This document shows positions 34,953 through 43,395 of a stretch of DNA of 54,694 bases, one piece after another. The notes beneath the pieces are model-generated. The model did not search any database, was not told the DNA's origin, and saw only the letters and a program-made list of their open reading frames with translations. This DNA comes from Halobacteriales archaeon QH_6_64_20 (GTDB lineage Archaea > Halobacteriota > Halobacteria > Halobacteriales > Halococcaceae), in contig PXQR01000018.1 in NCBI GenBank assembly GCA_003021235.1, forward strand, positions 1 through 54,694, written 5' to 3'. The position numbers and the translations under genes were made by a program. Within the stretch, counting starts at the first letter, position 1. The number at the start of each line of letters is the position of its first letter.

Positions 34953-35084
34953 CTATCCGGCGTATTCGCGATCGAACAATGCACCGCAACTGACGCACTC
35001 GTACGGTTGGGATTCGGTCGGTGCTGGCTCGATGTTCTCGCTCCCGCAGCTGGAGCAAGCGAGGTCCGTATCATCGGACGACAT
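34953..35084 (-). CDS. Zinc-ribbon microprotein
   Basis: A 43-residue protein, MSSDDTDLACSSCGSENIEP then APTESQPYECVSCGALFDRE and YAG. Two CxxC knuckles (CSSC, CVSC) form a rubredoxin-like zinc ribbon. Haloarchaea encode many such zinc-binding microproteins, some affecting swarming, biofilm or metabolism. It is too short for most gene callers. The start at 35084 avoids an unsupported upstream extension. Confidence 0.6.
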   Translation of the reverse strand: MSSDDTDLACSSCGSENIEPAPTESQPYECVSCGALFDREYAG

Positions 35085-35368
35085 GGTGTCCACAGACGTC
35101 CTGCTCGTATAGGCACTCGATCCTGCGCGCTCTCGTGTCCGGTCAGGAGTACGGGTAGTGAAACTCCCACGAACCGGCGGCCCGTAGCGACTCACACGGT
35201 CGAGCGGTCGTCCGCTCTATCGACCGGATACTGCGCTCGACTGATCGAAGCGCACTGTACGGAAACGAACGCAGTGGTTCGGTTCGATTACGCATCCGAC
35301 CGTCGAATCCCTCCATAACCCCGTCAGCGATCCCCTCCGACAGCCGTTCGACGTCGCTTGGCGGGTTC
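35085..35368. other. Intergenic region
   Basis: About 285 bases between the zinc-ribbon microprotein and the YIP1 stop. I see no credible gene or structured element. Confidence 0.4.
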
Positions 35369-36013
35369 TCAGGTTCCGACCGATACGGTCAGTATGTCTG
35401 CCCCGTCGAGCAGTTCCGCGGCGGCGGCGAAGCCCCGGAAGCCGTACCCGAAGACGAGCGCTGCGGGGAGCGCGCCCAAGAGCGCCGCCCGAGGGAGCGA
35501 GATCTCGTGGACGACCGCGAGCCCAACTACGAGCAGAGTCGCACCGTACAACCCACAGAGAACCCGGAGCGCCGGAATCGGAACCCCGGCGAGTACACAG
35601 GGCGCGCTCGCGTAGGCGATGACCTGCACCGTCTCGGAGATGCCCGCCCGATCGGACACGAACGGGATCAGTAGCAGGGTCTGGATCGCGGCGACGAGGT
35701 GGAGAACCAGGGGCGCGACCAGCACGACCGCGAGCGCGAGCACGAGCGCCCGGGTCGAAAGCGGCCGTCCGGCGACGACGGGAGTACCGGGGACGAGCGC
35801 CAGTCGGGTGGCCTCCTCGACGCAGACGACGCCCACAGCGAAGACGAGGCCGGGAGCCTGATCGCCCGGCGCGACGCCGGCGCGGAAGAACCGACGCGGA
35901 CGAACGAGGACTTCGAGCCAGGCGCGTCCGAGCGCGGTCAGTCCCCGATCGCGCCCGCCGGCCGGTTCCTCGACCCACTGGGTCACGTTCGGAGAGGAGA
36001 ACCGTGATCGCAT
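35369..36013 (-). CDS. YIP1-family membrane protein
   Basis: A 214-residue membrane protein. A soluble N-terminus (MRSRFSSPNVTQWVEEPAGG) with the GRAWLEVLVRPRRFFRAGVAPGDQAPGL amphipathic stretch typical of archaeal YIP1 proteins precedes five predicted helices, including ALVLALAVVLVAPLVLHLVAA and ALRVLCGLYGATLLVVGLAV. The segment QTLLLIPFVSDRAGISETVQVIAYASAPCVLAGVPI matches the YIP1 core. Function in archaea is unknown. The start is ATG 36013; a longer frame to 36178 crosses the A/T-rich promoter region and is rejected. It shares a divergent promoter region with the sensor kinase. Confidence 0.8.
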   Translation of the reverse strand: MRSRFSSPNVTQWVEEPAGGRDRGLTALGRAWLEVLVRPRRFFRAGVAPGDQAPGLVFAVGVVCVEEATRLALVPGTPVVAGRPLSTRALVLALAVVLVAPLVLHLVAAIQTLLLIPFVSDRAGISETVQVIAYASAPCVLAGVPIPALRVLCGLYGATLLVVGLAVVHEISLPRAALLGALPAALVFGYGFRGFAAAAELLDGADILTVSVGT

Positions 36014-36093
36014 GACCGTTGCGATACGCCCCCAGATGACCCGTAGGGAGGCTCGCCGATCGGGCCCGTCGTCGATCCCTGGTCCGGTGTTGT

Positions 36094-36112
36094 TAATTTT
36101 TATATACAATAA
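36094..36112. promoter_or_regulatory. A/T-rich divergent promoter between YIP1 and sensor kinase
   Basis: TAATTTTTATATACAATAA gives a TATA box for the kinase on the plus strand (about 50 nt before its ATG). On the minus strand it gives TTGTATATAAAAATTA, a box about 80-95 nt before the YIP1 start. It is the most A/T-rich patch of the neighbourhood. Confidence 0.5.
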
Positions 36113-36154
36113 GCTACGTATTACGATCAGAGCGATTACGATAGCTTTCGAGCC

Positions 36155-39100
36155 ATGGATTCGATATCGGTTCTCCACGTCGACGACGAGCCGGACGTCG
36201 CTGAGCTAACGGCGACGTTCTTGGAACGCGAGCGCGAGGCGTTCGACGTGTGTACGGCAACGAGCGCTGCCGAAGGTCTCGACCGCCTCGCCACCGAGTC
36301 CGTCGATTGTGTCGTGAGCGACTACGATATGCCCGGCATGGACGGGCTCGAATTCCTCGAAGTCGTCCGCGAGGAGTACCCAGACCTGCCGTTCGTTCTG
36401 TTTACCGGCAAGGGAAGCGAGGAGATCGCGAGCGAGGCGATCACCGCCGGCGTCACCGACTACCTCAACAAGGGATCGGGTACCGATCAGTACACGGTGC
36501 TCGCTAACCGCATCGACAACGCCGTCACGGCACAGCGGGCCGAACGACGCTCGACCGAACAGGCACGAGTGATCGAGGTGATTCGTGGCGTCACGCAGGC
36601 CGTGGTGCGAGCAACGACCCGCGCGGAGATCGAACGGGCCGTCTGTAATCGGTTGACCGACGCCGAACCGTACCGCTTCGCGTGGATCGGCGAACCCGAC
36701 CAGGGAGCGCGAGCGTCCGACCCCGACGCGAGAACGGAGACGGAGACAGAGACAGAAGGAACACGAACTGAACTGAAGGCGATCGTCCCGCACACCTACT
36801 CGGGCGTCGAAGAGGGGTATCTCGACGAAAGCGCTCTCACTCTCGACGGCAACGTCACCGCGGCGGGACCGGCTGGGAGAGCGGTGCGGACGGGGGCAGT
36901 ACAGACTGTTCAGGACACGCTCGCTGACCCCGCTTTCGATCCCTGGCGAGAACCCGCGGAGAAGCGCGGCTATCGATCGGTAGCCGCGATCCCCCTTTGC
37001 TACGAGCAGAACACGTACGCAGTGGTAGTGGTGTATGCCGACCGGCCCGACGCCTTCGACGAGACCGAACGAGCCGTGCTCTCGGAACTCGGCGAGACGA
37101 TCGGCCACGCGATCCACGCCGCCGAGACACGCGACCGCCTGCAGGGCCAATACCAGGAACTGTTCGAACAAGCCCCGGTGATGTACGCCACGACACGGAA
37201 TCGTGGGGGCGAGCCGATCGTCGAAGACTGCAACGAGCGCTTCTGTGAGACGCTCGACCACCGGCGCGAGACGGTGGTCGGCCGGCCGCTGGCGGAGTTT
37301 TATACTACGGAATCGACGGCGGACCTGCTCGACGGCGGAGGCTACCGGCGAGCGCTCGACGGCGAGTTCATCAGCGAGGAGCGCCAGTTGGTCACGCGCG
37401 ATGGGACGGCCGTCGAGACGCTGATGCGGGCCGTCCCGCGGATGGACGAGGAAGGCGTCGTCGTCGGGACGCTGGTACTGTTCGTCAACGTCACCGAGCG
37501 CAGACGGGCCGAAGAAGTGCTGGCGCAGTCCAGAGCGATGGAAGCCTCGATGGACGGCATGGCGATTCTCGATTCGGAGGGTCGATACGTGTACGCGAAC
37601 GAAGCCCACGCCGAGATCTACGGCTACGACGACCCGGACGTGTTCGTCGGCGAGACTTGGCGGATGTGTTGCGACGAGGACCGAATCGGCGATCTCCGAG
37701 AAGAGGTGCGGTCCGCGCTCGATCGGAACGGGCAGTGGCGTGGAGAAACGGTGGGTTGTCGTCGTGACGGGAGCCGATTTCCGCAGGAAGTTTCGTTTAC
37801 GACTATCCCGTCGGGTGAGTCGATCTACGTCGTTCGAGATATCACCGACCGGAAACAGCGCGAGCAGGAACTGAACACGTACAAAACGATGGTCGAGACG
37901 GTTCCCGACGGCGTCTACGCGCTCGACGCCGACCTCCACTATACCGCAGTCAACGAGGGGATGGCGGAACTGACCGGCTACGCTACGGACGAATTAGTCG
38001 GCAGTCACGTGGCACTCATCAACGACGAGGCGGCCGTCGAGTCGGCAAAGCGAAATCGGACACAGCTTCGAACGGCCGACACCGGCGCGAGGCGAGTCGA
38101 ACATACGCACGTAACCGCTGATGGCGACCGAATTCCATGTGAAGTCAACTTCCGTGAACTACCTGCGGACGACGACGAGTTCCGTGGGACGGTCGGAGTC
38201 GTCCGTGACATTACCGATCGTCGCGAGACAGAAGAGTACCGTCGTCGACTCTACGAAGTCGTTGCCACTGCTGAACTGTCCTCAGAGGAGCGAGTGAATC
38301 GACTGCTCGACCTCGGACGCGAGCGCCTCGGCGTGGAGACGGGCTTTCTCACGCACATCGCCAAGGGCACCCAGCGGGTCGTCGAGGCGTGTGGAACACA
38401 CGAGGACCTCCAGCCCGGTAGTGAGTGTCCGCTCTCGCGGGCGTACTGTCGGCGGACGATCGAGTCCGACGAACCGATCGTCCTGCACCACGCCGCCGAG
38501 GCCGGCTGGGAGGACGACCCGGCCTACGAGGCACTCGGGCTCGAAACCTACGTCGGCTCGAAGCTCACGGTCGATGGCGATCTCCACGGGACGGTCTGTT
38601 TCGCCGATCGCGAGCCACGCGAGACCGACTTTTCGGCCGTCGAGTTGGCCTTCGTCGATCTCGTTACCCGTGCGGTCGGGAGCGAACTCGAACGCCGCCG
38701 GTACGAGAGCGAACTCGAACGCCAGAACGAACGCTTGGAGGCATTTGCGAGCGTTCTGTCCCACGATCTCCGGAACCCGCTCAGCGTTGCGCAGGGCTAT
38801 CTCGAGTTCGTCCCCGAGGAGGATGCCACGGAGTCGATCGAGAAGATACACAACGCCCACGACCGGATGGAGCGGATCATCGAGGACGTACTGGCATTGA
38901 CCCACCAGGGCGAAACCGTCACGGCGACCGAGACCGTTTCGCTCGCCGACGTCGCCCGCGCCGCATGGGACCACGTCGAGACGGGTCGCGGGGAGTTAGT
39001 GACTGCCGACGACCTCGGCGAGATAGAGGCCGATCGCAGTCGCCTGGAGACCGTCTTCGAGAACCTCTTTCGTAACGCGGTCGAACACGGCGGTTCCGGA

Positions 39101-39346
39101 GTACGCGTCGAGGTCGAGCGTCTCACCGATCGCGACGGGTTCGCCGTTATCGACGACGGCTCCGGCATCGACGCCGCCGACCGCGAGCAGGTCTTCGAGT
39201 ACGGCCATACCTCCAGCGAGGCGGGCACCGGGCTCGGGCTCTCGATCGTCGAGACCGTCGCTGACGCCCATGGCTGGACGGTCACGGTCGCCGAGAGCGC
39301 CAGCGGCGGCGCTCGCTTCGAGATCTCGATCTCCGAGTCCGGATAG
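36155..39346 (+). CDS. Hybrid sensor histidine kinase (receiver, Bat-GAF, three PAS, GAF, HisKA, HATPase)
   Basis: A 1063-residue soluble kinase. Domains: receiver 1-125 with phosphoacceptor D56 in VVSDYDMPGMDG and DD at 10-11; a Bat-type GAF-like sensor about 150-325; three PAS domains, about 328-450 (YQELFEQAPVMYATTRNRGG), 455-570 (GMAILDSEGRYVYANEAHAE) and 575-695 (TVPDGVYALDADLHYTAVNE); GAF about 705-850; HisKA with H870 in LSHDLRNPLSVAQGY; and HATPase with NLFRNAVEHGG, DDGSGIDAADR and GTGLGLSIVETV. There are no membrane helices, so it senses intracellular signals, possibly redox or light by analogy with Bat. No cognate response regulator is adjacent. Confidence 0.93.
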   Translation: MDSISVLHVDDEPDVAELTATFLEREREAFDVCTATSAAEGLDRLATESVDCVVSDYDMPGMDGLEFLEVVREEYPDLPFVLFTGKGSEEIASEAITAGVTDYLNKGSGTDQYTVLANRIDNAVTAQRAERRSTEQARVIEVIRGVTQAVVRATTRAEIERAVCNRLTDAEPYRFAWIGEPDQGARASDPDARTETETETEGTRTELKAIVPHTYSGVEEGYLDESALTLDGNVTAAGPAGRAVRTGAVQTVQDTLADPAFDPWREPAEKRGYRSVAAIPLCYEQNTYAVVVVYADRPDAFDETERAVLSELGETIGHAIHAAETRDRLQGQYQELFEQAPVMYATTRNRGGEPIVEDCNERFCETLDHRRETVVGRPLAEFYTTESTADLLDGGGYRRALDGEFISEERQLVTRDGTAVETLMRAVPRMDEEGVVVGTLVLFVNVTERRRAEEVLAQSRAMEASMDGMAILDSEGRYVYANEAHAEIYGYDDPDVFVGETWRMCCDEDRIGDLREEVRSALDRNGQWRGETVGCRRDGSRFPQEVSFTTIPSGESIYVVRDITDRKQREQELNTYKTMVETVPDGVYALDADLHYTAVNEGMAELTGYATDELVGSHVALINDEAAVESAKRNRTQLRTADTGARRVEHTHVTADGDRIPCEVNFRELPADDDEFRGTVGVVRDITDRRETEEYRRRLYEVVATAELSSEERVNRLLDLGRERLGVETGFLTHIAKGTQRVVEACGTHEDLQPGSECPLSRAYCRRTIESDEPIVLHHAAEAGWEDDPAYEALGLETYVGSKLTVDGDLHGTVCFADREPRETDFSAVELAFVDLVTRAVGSELERRRYESELERQNERLEAFASVLSHDLRNPLSVAQGYLEFVPEEDATESIEKIHNAHDRMERIIEDVLALTHQGETVTATETVSLADVARAAWDHVETGRGELVTADDLGEIEADRSRLETVFENLFRNAVEHGGSGVRVEVERLTDRDGFAVIDDGSGIDAADREQVFEYGHTSSEAGTGLGLSIVETVADAHGWTVTVAESASGGARFEISISESG

Positions 39347-39560
39347 AGGGACGGTCGGTTCTCCGATTCACTGCGTCGGCCGAATCGTTCGTCGGCACCG
39401 CTGACACACCCGTTAGATCGTGTTCGCTCGGCGTCCGTGGTCGGCTCGATAACCGTGTTCGTCCCGGCGTTCGTATCCGCTCCGATATCCTAACGGCCTG
39501 TGCGTGTATCTTTCGGTGCCCGGTCTATCGGGACGTCCTTGACGTCGCCGCGGAGATCGA
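39347..39560. other. Intergenic region after the sensor kinase
   Basis: About 210 bases with several stops in all frames and no recognised signal. It precedes the pilin-like remnant, whose N-terminal coding part is not found here. Confidence 0.35.
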
Positions 39561-39563
39561 CCC

Positions 39564-39950
39564 GCAGGTCGGTCCGATGAGATCGCCTTCGGCGACGCGA
39601 CGATCGAGGACCTCGAGGCCGATCGGCTCGACGACCGCGTTACCGTGCTGCTCGAACCGGCGGGTGCCCAGTCAGGCTCGTCCGTCTCGACCTCCTCCGG
39701 TCCGCCCTCAGCTACCTTCTCCTTCGGGGTCGCGAACGGAGAGGTGACGATCACGCACAGTGGCGACGCGATAGACGCCGCACGGCTGACGACCGAGGTC
39801 GACGGCGAACCGGTTATCGCTCGGTTCTCCGGAGCGGTTGTCCCCGGCGAGTCGGTGACGCTCACGGACGTACCGAGCGGCGCGGCGGTCACCGTGACCT
39901 GGGACGACGGCGACGAAGCGGTCGTGCTCGCACGGTTCGTCACACCCTGA
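39564..39950 (+). pseudogene. Type IV pilin-like C-terminal fragment
   Basis: The open frame reads RSDEIAFGDATIEDLEADRL ... LLEPAG, then ATFSFGVANGEVTITHSGDA, IDAARLTTEVDGEPV, FSGAVVPGESVTLTDVPSGA, AVTVTWDDGDEAVVLARFVTP. The second part is the beta-rich head domain of haloarchaeal pilins, with the T(I/V)THxGGDxIDA and SGxVxxGxS patterns. The prepilin N-terminus (class III signal peptide and hydrophobic helix, usually AVSPVIGVILMVAITVILAA-like) is absent upstream. The only available start inside is a GTG at 39645, giving 101 residues. A remnant is most likely; a short secreted variant is less likely because no signal peptide is present. Confidence 0.45.
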
Positions 39951-39979
39951 CCGTCGACCGACCACGCCTCCGATAGACG

Positions 39980-40960
39980 TCAGCGTCGCAACCGAACGAC
40001 CGTCTCCGCCCGCGAGCCGTGACGCTCGACGTCAACCAGTCCGTCCGTTGCGAGGTCCTCGGCGAGGTCTCGGAGCCACTCGCGTCCATAGGTGCCTTCC
40101 GGCGCGTAATCGACCCGCACCCTCGGGCCGAGGTCGTCGAGCGCGAGCGCGTCGTGACTCCGGAGGACGTCGACGACCCGGCCGCGGAACTGCCGGCGGC
40201 TCCCCTCGAAGGTCGTCTGAGCCGGGACGTCCGGCGCGCTGAAATCGCCGCTCGCGTACGCGTCACACCATCCTCTCCACGGACAGGCCGCCTCGTCACA
40301 GCGTGGCGTCTTCTCGCAGGCCGTCCCCCCTAGTTCCATGATCGCGTTGTTCCACGCGCTCGATTCGCCGGCGGGCATGAGTTCCCGTGCGCTTTCCTCG
40401 AACGCCTGCTTTTCGTCGGGCACCGAAAACGCCCGGTAGAGCACGCGCTTGACGTTCGTATCGACGACCGCCTCGCCGTTATCGAAGGCGAAACTCGCGA
40501 CCGCGTTCGCGGTATAGGGGCCGACCCCCTGTAGCTCCCGCAGTCCGCTCGGGTCCTGGGGAAACTCGCCGTCGAACTCGGCGAGTACCTGTCCGGCGGC
40601 CTCGTGGAGGTACTTCGCGCGGTTGTTGTACCCCAGGCGGTGTTCGCTCCAGAAGCCGACGACCGCCGAGCGATCCGCCGCCGCGAGCGCTTCGACCGTC
40701 GGCCAGCGCTCCGTGAAATCGGTCCACGCCTCTATCACGCGGCCGAGCTGGGTCTGCTGGCTCATCACCTCCGAGACGAGGATTTCGTACGGATCGTCGG
40801 TCCGCCGCCACGGGAAGTCGCGGTGGTCGGACCGATACCAGGAGAGCAACGCCTCGCGGACCTGTGCTATCGCTTCGGCGTCCGCTAGCGACGTCGTGTC
40901 ACTCCTTTCGCCCGTCGATGCCGGATTCCCGTCCGTTCCGTCGGTCGTGCCCTCTCCCAT
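39980..40960 (-). CDS. mutY: A/G-specific adenine DNA glycosylase (MutY)
   Basis: A 326-residue base-excision repair glycosylase that removes adenine opposite 8-oxoguanine. Signatures: FPWRRTDDPYEILVSEVMSQQTQ with the catalytic Glu, the helix-hairpin-helix LRELQGVGPYTANAVASFAF, AVVDTNVKRVLYR with the catalytic Asp, and an Fe-S loop ACEKTPRCDEAACPWRGWC (C-X5-C-X4-C-X5-C). The bacterial spacing is C-X6-C-X2-C-X5-C; this looks like the archaeal variant. The C-terminal domain (about 230-326) is a haloarchaeal winged-helix-like part, not the MutT-like 8-oxoG reader of bacterial MutY. The acidic N-terminal 25 residues look disordered. Confidence 0.93.
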   Translation of the reverse strand: MGEGTTDGTDGNPASTGERSDTTSLADAEAIAQVREALLSWYRSDHRDFPWRRTDDPYEILVSEVMSQQTQLGRVIEAWTDFTERWPTVEALAAADRSAVVGFWSEHRLGYNNRAKYLHEAAGQVLAEFDGEFPQDPSGLRELQGVGPYTANAVASFAFDNGEAVVDTNVKRVLYRAFSVPDEKQAFEESARELMPAGESSAWNNAIMELGGTACEKTPRCDEAACPWRGWCDAYASGDFSAPDVPAQTTFEGSRRQFRGRVVDVLRSHDALALDDLGPRVRVDYAPEGTYGREWLRDLAEDLATDGLVDVERHGSRAETVVRLRR

Positions 40961-41086
40961 TTCCCCGTCCTATTCCTGTGTGTGGCTTACGCGTGGCGGT
41001 TCCGACGGGCGGCGGTTAACGACGGTTCGTCCCCGTCTCGGCTTCGAGTCGAAAGCCGTTTGCGCCCGACCGCTCTCGACTGTGGT

Positions 41087-41413
41087 ATGAGCTTAGAGGA
41101 CCTCGGCGAGGACATCGAATCGGAGTACACCGATCTGGGTGAGGAGATGAGCGTGTCGCTCGATCGCGAGACGAGAAACGAACTCGCGCTTCTGTCCGCG
41201 ACGCTCGATCCCGACGACCCCGACGAACTGGCTCGACGGGCGATCCATCTGCTCTTCCAGCGTCTCGTCGAGACCGGCACGCTCGACTTTCACCTGCGAA
41301 GTGGCTACGACGTCACCTACGACGAGTACCTCTCGGGGATGACCTACGAGGACGTCGAGGGCATGAACTCCTACCCCCAGAGCCAGGACAACCCCCGAAA
41401 CTACTGGCAGTAA
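41087..41413 (+). CDS. Conserved haloarchaeal protein of unknown function
   Basis: A 108-residue acidic protein: MSLEDLGEDIESEYTDLGEE, then MSVSLDRETRNELALLSATL, DPDDPDELARRAIHLLFQRL. The middle resembles a ribbon-helix-helix-type helical pair (VSLDRETRNELALLSA ... ELARRAIHLLFQRLVETG), which could bind DNA or a partner protein. The C-terminus (SGYDVTYDEYLSGMTYEDVE) is Tyr/Asp-rich. It is divergent from mutY with 126 nt between starts. Start ATG 41087; an in-frame extension upstream lacks protein character. Confidence 0.65.
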   Translation: MSLEDLGEDIESEYTDLGEEMSVSLDRETRNELALLSATLDPDDPDELARRAIHLLFQRLVETGTLDFHLRSGYDVTYDEYLSGMTYEDVEGMNSYPQSQDNPRNYWQ

Positions 41414-41467
41414 CGCTCTCCTCGCTGTCCCATAAGGTGTGCCGACGATTATCGCGCCGGATGCGGC

Positions 41468-42073
41468 TCACAACAACCCTGCTTCGCGTGCGAGCAACAG
41501 TCCTTCGATCGTCGCGTCGTTCGCCGGCGCTTGGCGGGCGGCGTCGAGCGCCTCCTCGACCGGAAGGGTTCGAACCGACAGGAACTCGTTGTCGTCGAGT
41601 TCTCGCCCCACGGGTTCGAGCCCCTCGGCGAAGACGATCGCCCGTTCGTGGCGCAACACGCCCGTCGCGACCCAAAAGTCCTCCAGCAGGGAGACGCCAC
41701 CGGGGTCGAACCCGGTCTCCTCGCGTAGCTCCCGCGCTCCGGCCGTCGTGTAGGACTCGCCGTCCTCGACGATGCCGGCCGGCAGTTCGAGACAGCCCTC
41801 GCCGATCGCCGGGCGGTACTGTTCGACGAAGACCATCTCCTCGCCGCTCGTGGCCACCACGACGACCGCCGGCGGGAGTTCCGCCCAGTAGTAGCGTTTC
41901 TCCGAACCGTCGGGCTGACGAACGAGGTCGTACCCCCCGGTGTACCAACCCGTCTCGTACTCCGCTACCGACTCGATCACCGGCCAGTCGTGGTCGGTGT
42001 GTGCGTTGTGATCGGCGTTCTCGCCGCCGTTGCTATCACCGTTGTTTCCGGTGTAACCCGAATCGTCACTCAT
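41468..42073 (-). CDS. NUDIX hydrolase, ADP-ribose pyrophosphatase type
   Basis: A 201-residue NUDIX enzyme. The Nudix box GIVEDGESYTTAGARELREETGF has all Mg-binding Glu residues (REXXEE). Upstream, LPPAVVVVATSGEEMVFVEQYRPAIGEGCLELPAG is the fold and substrate pattern of ADP-ribose pyrophosphatases (YRP ... ELPAG). It hydrolyses ADP-ribose or similar nucleotide sugars to AMP and a sugar phosphate. The first 30 residues are Asn/Asp/Gly-rich and disordered. It converges with the 108-residue protein gene. Confidence 0.88.
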   Translation of the reverse strand: MSDDSGYTGNNGDSNGGENADHNAHTDHDWPVIESVAEYETGWYTGGYDLVRQPDGSEKRYYWAELPPAVVVVATSGEEMVFVEQYRPAIGEGCLELPAGIVEDGESYTTAGARELREETGFDPGGVSLLEDFWVATGVLRHERAIVFAEGLEPVGRELDDNEFLSVRTLPVEEALDAARQAPANDATIEGLLLAREAGLL

Positions 42074-42221
42074 CTCCTCTCGGTGCGTGCCCTGGGCGCT
42101 TCAGCGTGGCGAGAGCCCTTGGACTTGAGTGATAATCGTTCAGTGGAGATCGACTGACGCTGTGGCCGGTGATCGGACGACGGTCGGAGCGGTTACGTGT
42201 TGCCACGGCGATGGTTCGTCG

Positions 42222-42548
42222 TCAGGGCGCGACTGCCGCGTCGTTCGACCGTCCGAACGGTATCGTGACGACGAGTTCGTCGTACGGAAAAACCGGCCGT
42301 TTCGAACGGCCCTCGTCGGCGAACCGAACGACGCCCATCGCTTCGAGGCGAGTCAGTTCTTCGTGGACGTTCTTCACGCCCCGTTCGGCGAGTCGTGCCG
42401 TCTCGCGGATGCTCGCCGGTCGGTCCTCAGCCTCGCCACGGTCGAGTCGCTCGATCGCTTCGCGGCCCTCGTCGTATATCTCCTCGTCAACCTCACGAAC
42501 GCGGACGAGAAGTACGTGTTCGGTAGTGTCATCTATCATATCGGTCAC
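42222..42548 (-). CDS. HTH regulator of the HVO_A0114 type, shortened (antitoxin-like)
   Basis: A 108-residue winged-helix protein. ASIRETARLAERGVKNVHEELTRLEAMGVVRFAD is the HTH and wing, followed by GRSKRPVFPYDELVVTIPF, the signature C-terminus of the HVO_A0114-type regulators paired with TumE-like toxins. Related proteins are about 120-130 residues and contain a further stretch of about 30 residues before the HTH (around the position of ERLDRGEAEDRP), so an in-frame deletion is suspected. The start is GTG 42548, directly after the TGA of an upstream frame, or ATG 42539. It is downstream of the TumE-like remnant in normal operon order. Confidence 0.65.
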   Translation of the reverse strand: MTDMIDDTTEHVLLVRVREVDEEIYDEGREAIERLDRGEAEDRPASIRETARLAERGVKNVHEELTRLEAMGVVRFADEGRSKRPVFPYDELVVTIPFGRSNDAAVAP

Positions 42549-42862
42549 TCAGTGTCGCTCTCGGATGGCCCGGACCGCGACTTCGGCACTTCGTCTCAGA
42601 ATCGCTCGTAGCGGCCGAGTATTCCCGGAAACTCTACTGTCCGTGGTTCGGGGTCGGGTGCGACGTGGAGTTCGTGGCCCTTGGTGTCCTCGTGGGCGTT
42701 GTCGTAGCGCCGGATCGTTCCGTCGTCGAGCGTTTCCGGTGGATCGGGCACGAGCGAGCCGTAGTGAAACATGTAGCGTCAACCCGAGGGATACGCCGAA
42801 TCAGCGGTGCGACGGACGGAGACACGGACGAGCGTATCGTCCTCGTAGACGTCGGTTCGAGC
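42549..42862 (-). pseudogene. TumE-like toxin gene, decayed
   Basis: The frame from 42862 reads TDVYEDDTLVRVSVRRTADS and AYPSG, then an in-frame TGA (42779-42781), then RYMFHYGSLVPDPPETLDDG, TIRRYDNAHEDTKGHELHVA, RTVEFPGILGRYERF and a second TGA (42596-42598). YDNAHxxTKGHELH and EFPG are signatures of TumE-family proteins. After the second stop the adjacent frame continues AEVAVRAIRERH to a TGA at 42549, abutting the HTH gene. The gene therefore has a nonsense codon in its middle, a stop or indel near its end, and no start codon. A 58-codon ORF from ATG 42772 is the longest intact piece. Confidence 0.55.
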
Positions 42863-43250
42863 CTAACCCGTCCAGGTCGTCGGCTACCGGAACTGTACCC
42901 TCTCCTGTCCTCAGAAGTCGATAGATATGAAGATGTTGGTCGCGAAACCAACAATCGTGGGCGAACGATGCTATCGTCGGTTTCCTCGCCTCCATCGCTG
43001 GGGCTTCGCCGACGCTCCGTGAACGGATCATCGGTCCGGTCTCATCGATAATCACGAAATCGTAGTCATTGTCCGCACGGGCGATGATCACCCTGACCGA
43101 GGCGTCGGAGCGACCGTTTCCTCGCCGATGTGCTCGCGGGAGACGCCACGCGCTTCGAGCAGGTCGGCCGTCACGGCGACCAGTTCGGTGCCGGCCTCGC
43201 GTTCCGCTTCGATGTCGCGGCCCGTCGCCCCTATGCTTGTCATACGCTCT
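42863..43250 (-). other. Degenerate accessory DNA upstream of the TumE remnant
   Basis: Short open frames only. 43088-43243 on the minus strand could encode 51 residues (MTSIGATGRDIEAEREAGTE then LVAVTADLLEARGVSREHIG). Another minus frame from 43091 includes ARADNDYDFVIIDETGPMIR. Neither is complete nor recognised. Together with the broken toxin they suggest remains of an acquired segment. Confidence 0.3.
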
Positions 43251-43364
43251 ATGCTATGCAAGCACACACGTCTTCGTGGGTTCTCGTGTGACCGACCGCT
43301 GGCTTCCGATTTCGGTCCCGGAACCCGAGGGCCGGATCGCGGCACGGCGGTGGGAACGTACCAA

Positions 43365-43373
43365 GCGTTTAGC
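43365..43373 (+). promoter_or_regulatory. TATA-like box before the YcaO gene
   Basis: GCGTTTAGC lies about 27 nt before the GTG at 43396. It supports a leaderless transcript beginning at that GTG. Confidence 0.35.
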
Positions 43374-43395
43374 GCCCGGCGAGCGAAGATCGGCC

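Noticed and set aside
43069-43395. Upstream extension of the YcaO frame to ATG 43069
   Set aside because: The added sequence is Arg/Pro-rich and unlike the family; a TATA-like box and GTG at 43396 fit better.
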